DNA of 64,000 nt from Pachyseris speciosa (lineage: Eukaryota; Cnidaria; Anthozoa; Scleractinia; Pachyseridae). Shown in pieces: positions 63,221-64,000 of this stretch (position 1 is the first letter of the stretch; every line of letters begins with the position of its first letter). The DNA is taken from the NCBI GenBank assembly GCA_016490735.1, contig JAEMWC010000371.1, positions 263,501 to 327,500 of the forward strand. The letters are read 5' to 3'. The notes beneath the pieces are model-generated. The model made no database searches and was not told the origin of the DNA. It was given only the letters and a program-made list of their open reading frames with translations. The position numbers were made by a program, and so were the translations under genes.

Positions 63221-64000
63221 CGAGTTCATATAACACGCGACTTGCGGTGAATATTAGTTTATAGCGGCGACAGAACTGTTGGCAGAAAATTAGCCATAAC
63301 AGCATCACAAATCACAAAAATAGTTTTTCGTAATTCTTTTAAAACGTAAAACAGCTTTTCTTCCCGTTCTTTTTGCAAAAATGTTCATTCTAGTCTAACT
63401 GATTCGATCATGAAAATTCTGGTATTTTCAATTTCAGGACAAAATCCGGGTATCCTTATACCTTAAAACAGCAAGATTCCCTTCGTCGTCAACTGAAGGT
63501 CCTATTTTCTTATCAACTTGCTTTCATGGAGGGCTGTTTTAGAGTCTTTCAGTTCAAAATATTTACGAGGAAACATGAAGATGGAAACCGCTTAGACAAC
63601 AGCCTTACTTCGCTAACAACGATTCTAAACAACTTTGATTCCACTGACTGTTTGTAACGGGTTGATCACCACATCAGGATCAAAAATATCTCAACGAAAC
63701 AACAGTATTTATATTTGATTCAGCTCAAATGACTTACCCGAGTAAGGATTCCGAAGTAGTTCCCTTTTCCAATTGAGCTTCTAAGCACTCGCAAACGTTT
63801 TATTGGAAGCAAAATAAGCCTTCAGCAGAGTTCGTGCTCTAAGCGTTACATCTGGCGATAATCACTCAAGGAAAACTGACTGATGCCTTAATATATGCTT
63901 TTACCACATGAGCCACATGTCAACATATTGCAATTGTAATTTGTGGAATACAGCCCCCATGTCGACTTAATCTAAATTCAGTTCCAGAATGGCACATAGC
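63221..64000. other. Window end, no feature seen
   Basis: No ORF, repeat or RNA gene was recognised. Confidence 0.5.

Overview
The window is animal nuclear DNA: intron-split genes with GT-AG junctions, AATAAA signals, single-exon amine-type GPCRs, several LINE lineages, a Penelope-like element, a hAT transposon and a very dense load of palindromic miniature elements (MITEs). Amine-like GPCRs without the usual extracellular disulfide, this MITE load and the overall base composition suggest a cnidarian, probably an anthozoan such as a stony coral. The phylum is an inference from these features; no rRNA or mitochondrial marker is present.

Layout. (1) 564-21066, plus strand: the 3' part of a LAMP-family lysosomal membrane glycoprotein gene. 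Its exons encode a mucin-like 8-residue repeat, a LAMP luminal domain, one transmembrane segment and a GYxx-hydrophobic tail; the 5' end lies outside the window. Its third visible intron is 14.5 kb and is mostly a hAT transposon of about 10.7 kb (5773-16501) with matching ends and target duplication. That transposon carries a broken transposase and is itself filled with a minus-strand LINE, a 120-bp satellite and a duplicated A/B repeat. The hAT sits inside an older palindromic MITE that also received a Penelope-like foldback. (2) 23440-23985: an intronless BTG/Tob antiproliferative gene. (3) 24400-36700: a gene-free repeat region with nested palindromes, a Penelope-like element (PLE) insertion with a 15-bp target duplication and GIY-YIG remnant, a 5'-truncated LINE and many MITEs. 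(4) 36737-42831: a complete six-exon UFC1 gene (UFM1-conjugating E2, 168 aa) whose introns hold MITEs, a tRNA-derived SINE and a minisatellite split by a foldback. (5) 43970-45030: the 3' end of a LINE with a restriction-like endonuclease, set in TAA microsatellite. (6) 47751-49034 (plus) and 56079-55126 (minus): two single-exon rhodopsin-class GPCRs of amine-receptor type on opposite strands, separated by MITEs and a LINE tail. (7) 57000-64000: no recognised gene; a 1-kb 17-bp minisatellite, a CGATTCG-rich repeat array and one further transposon-like element.

The host genes (lysosome membrane, UFMylation, growth control, two receptors) have no evident common pathway. The main story is the mobile DNA: nested insertions whose target duplications can still be read, and two Penelope-type foldbacks with hammerhead-ribozyme-like cores. 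No new host defence or metabolic system was found. Coordinates of element ends were read by eye and may be off by a few bases.
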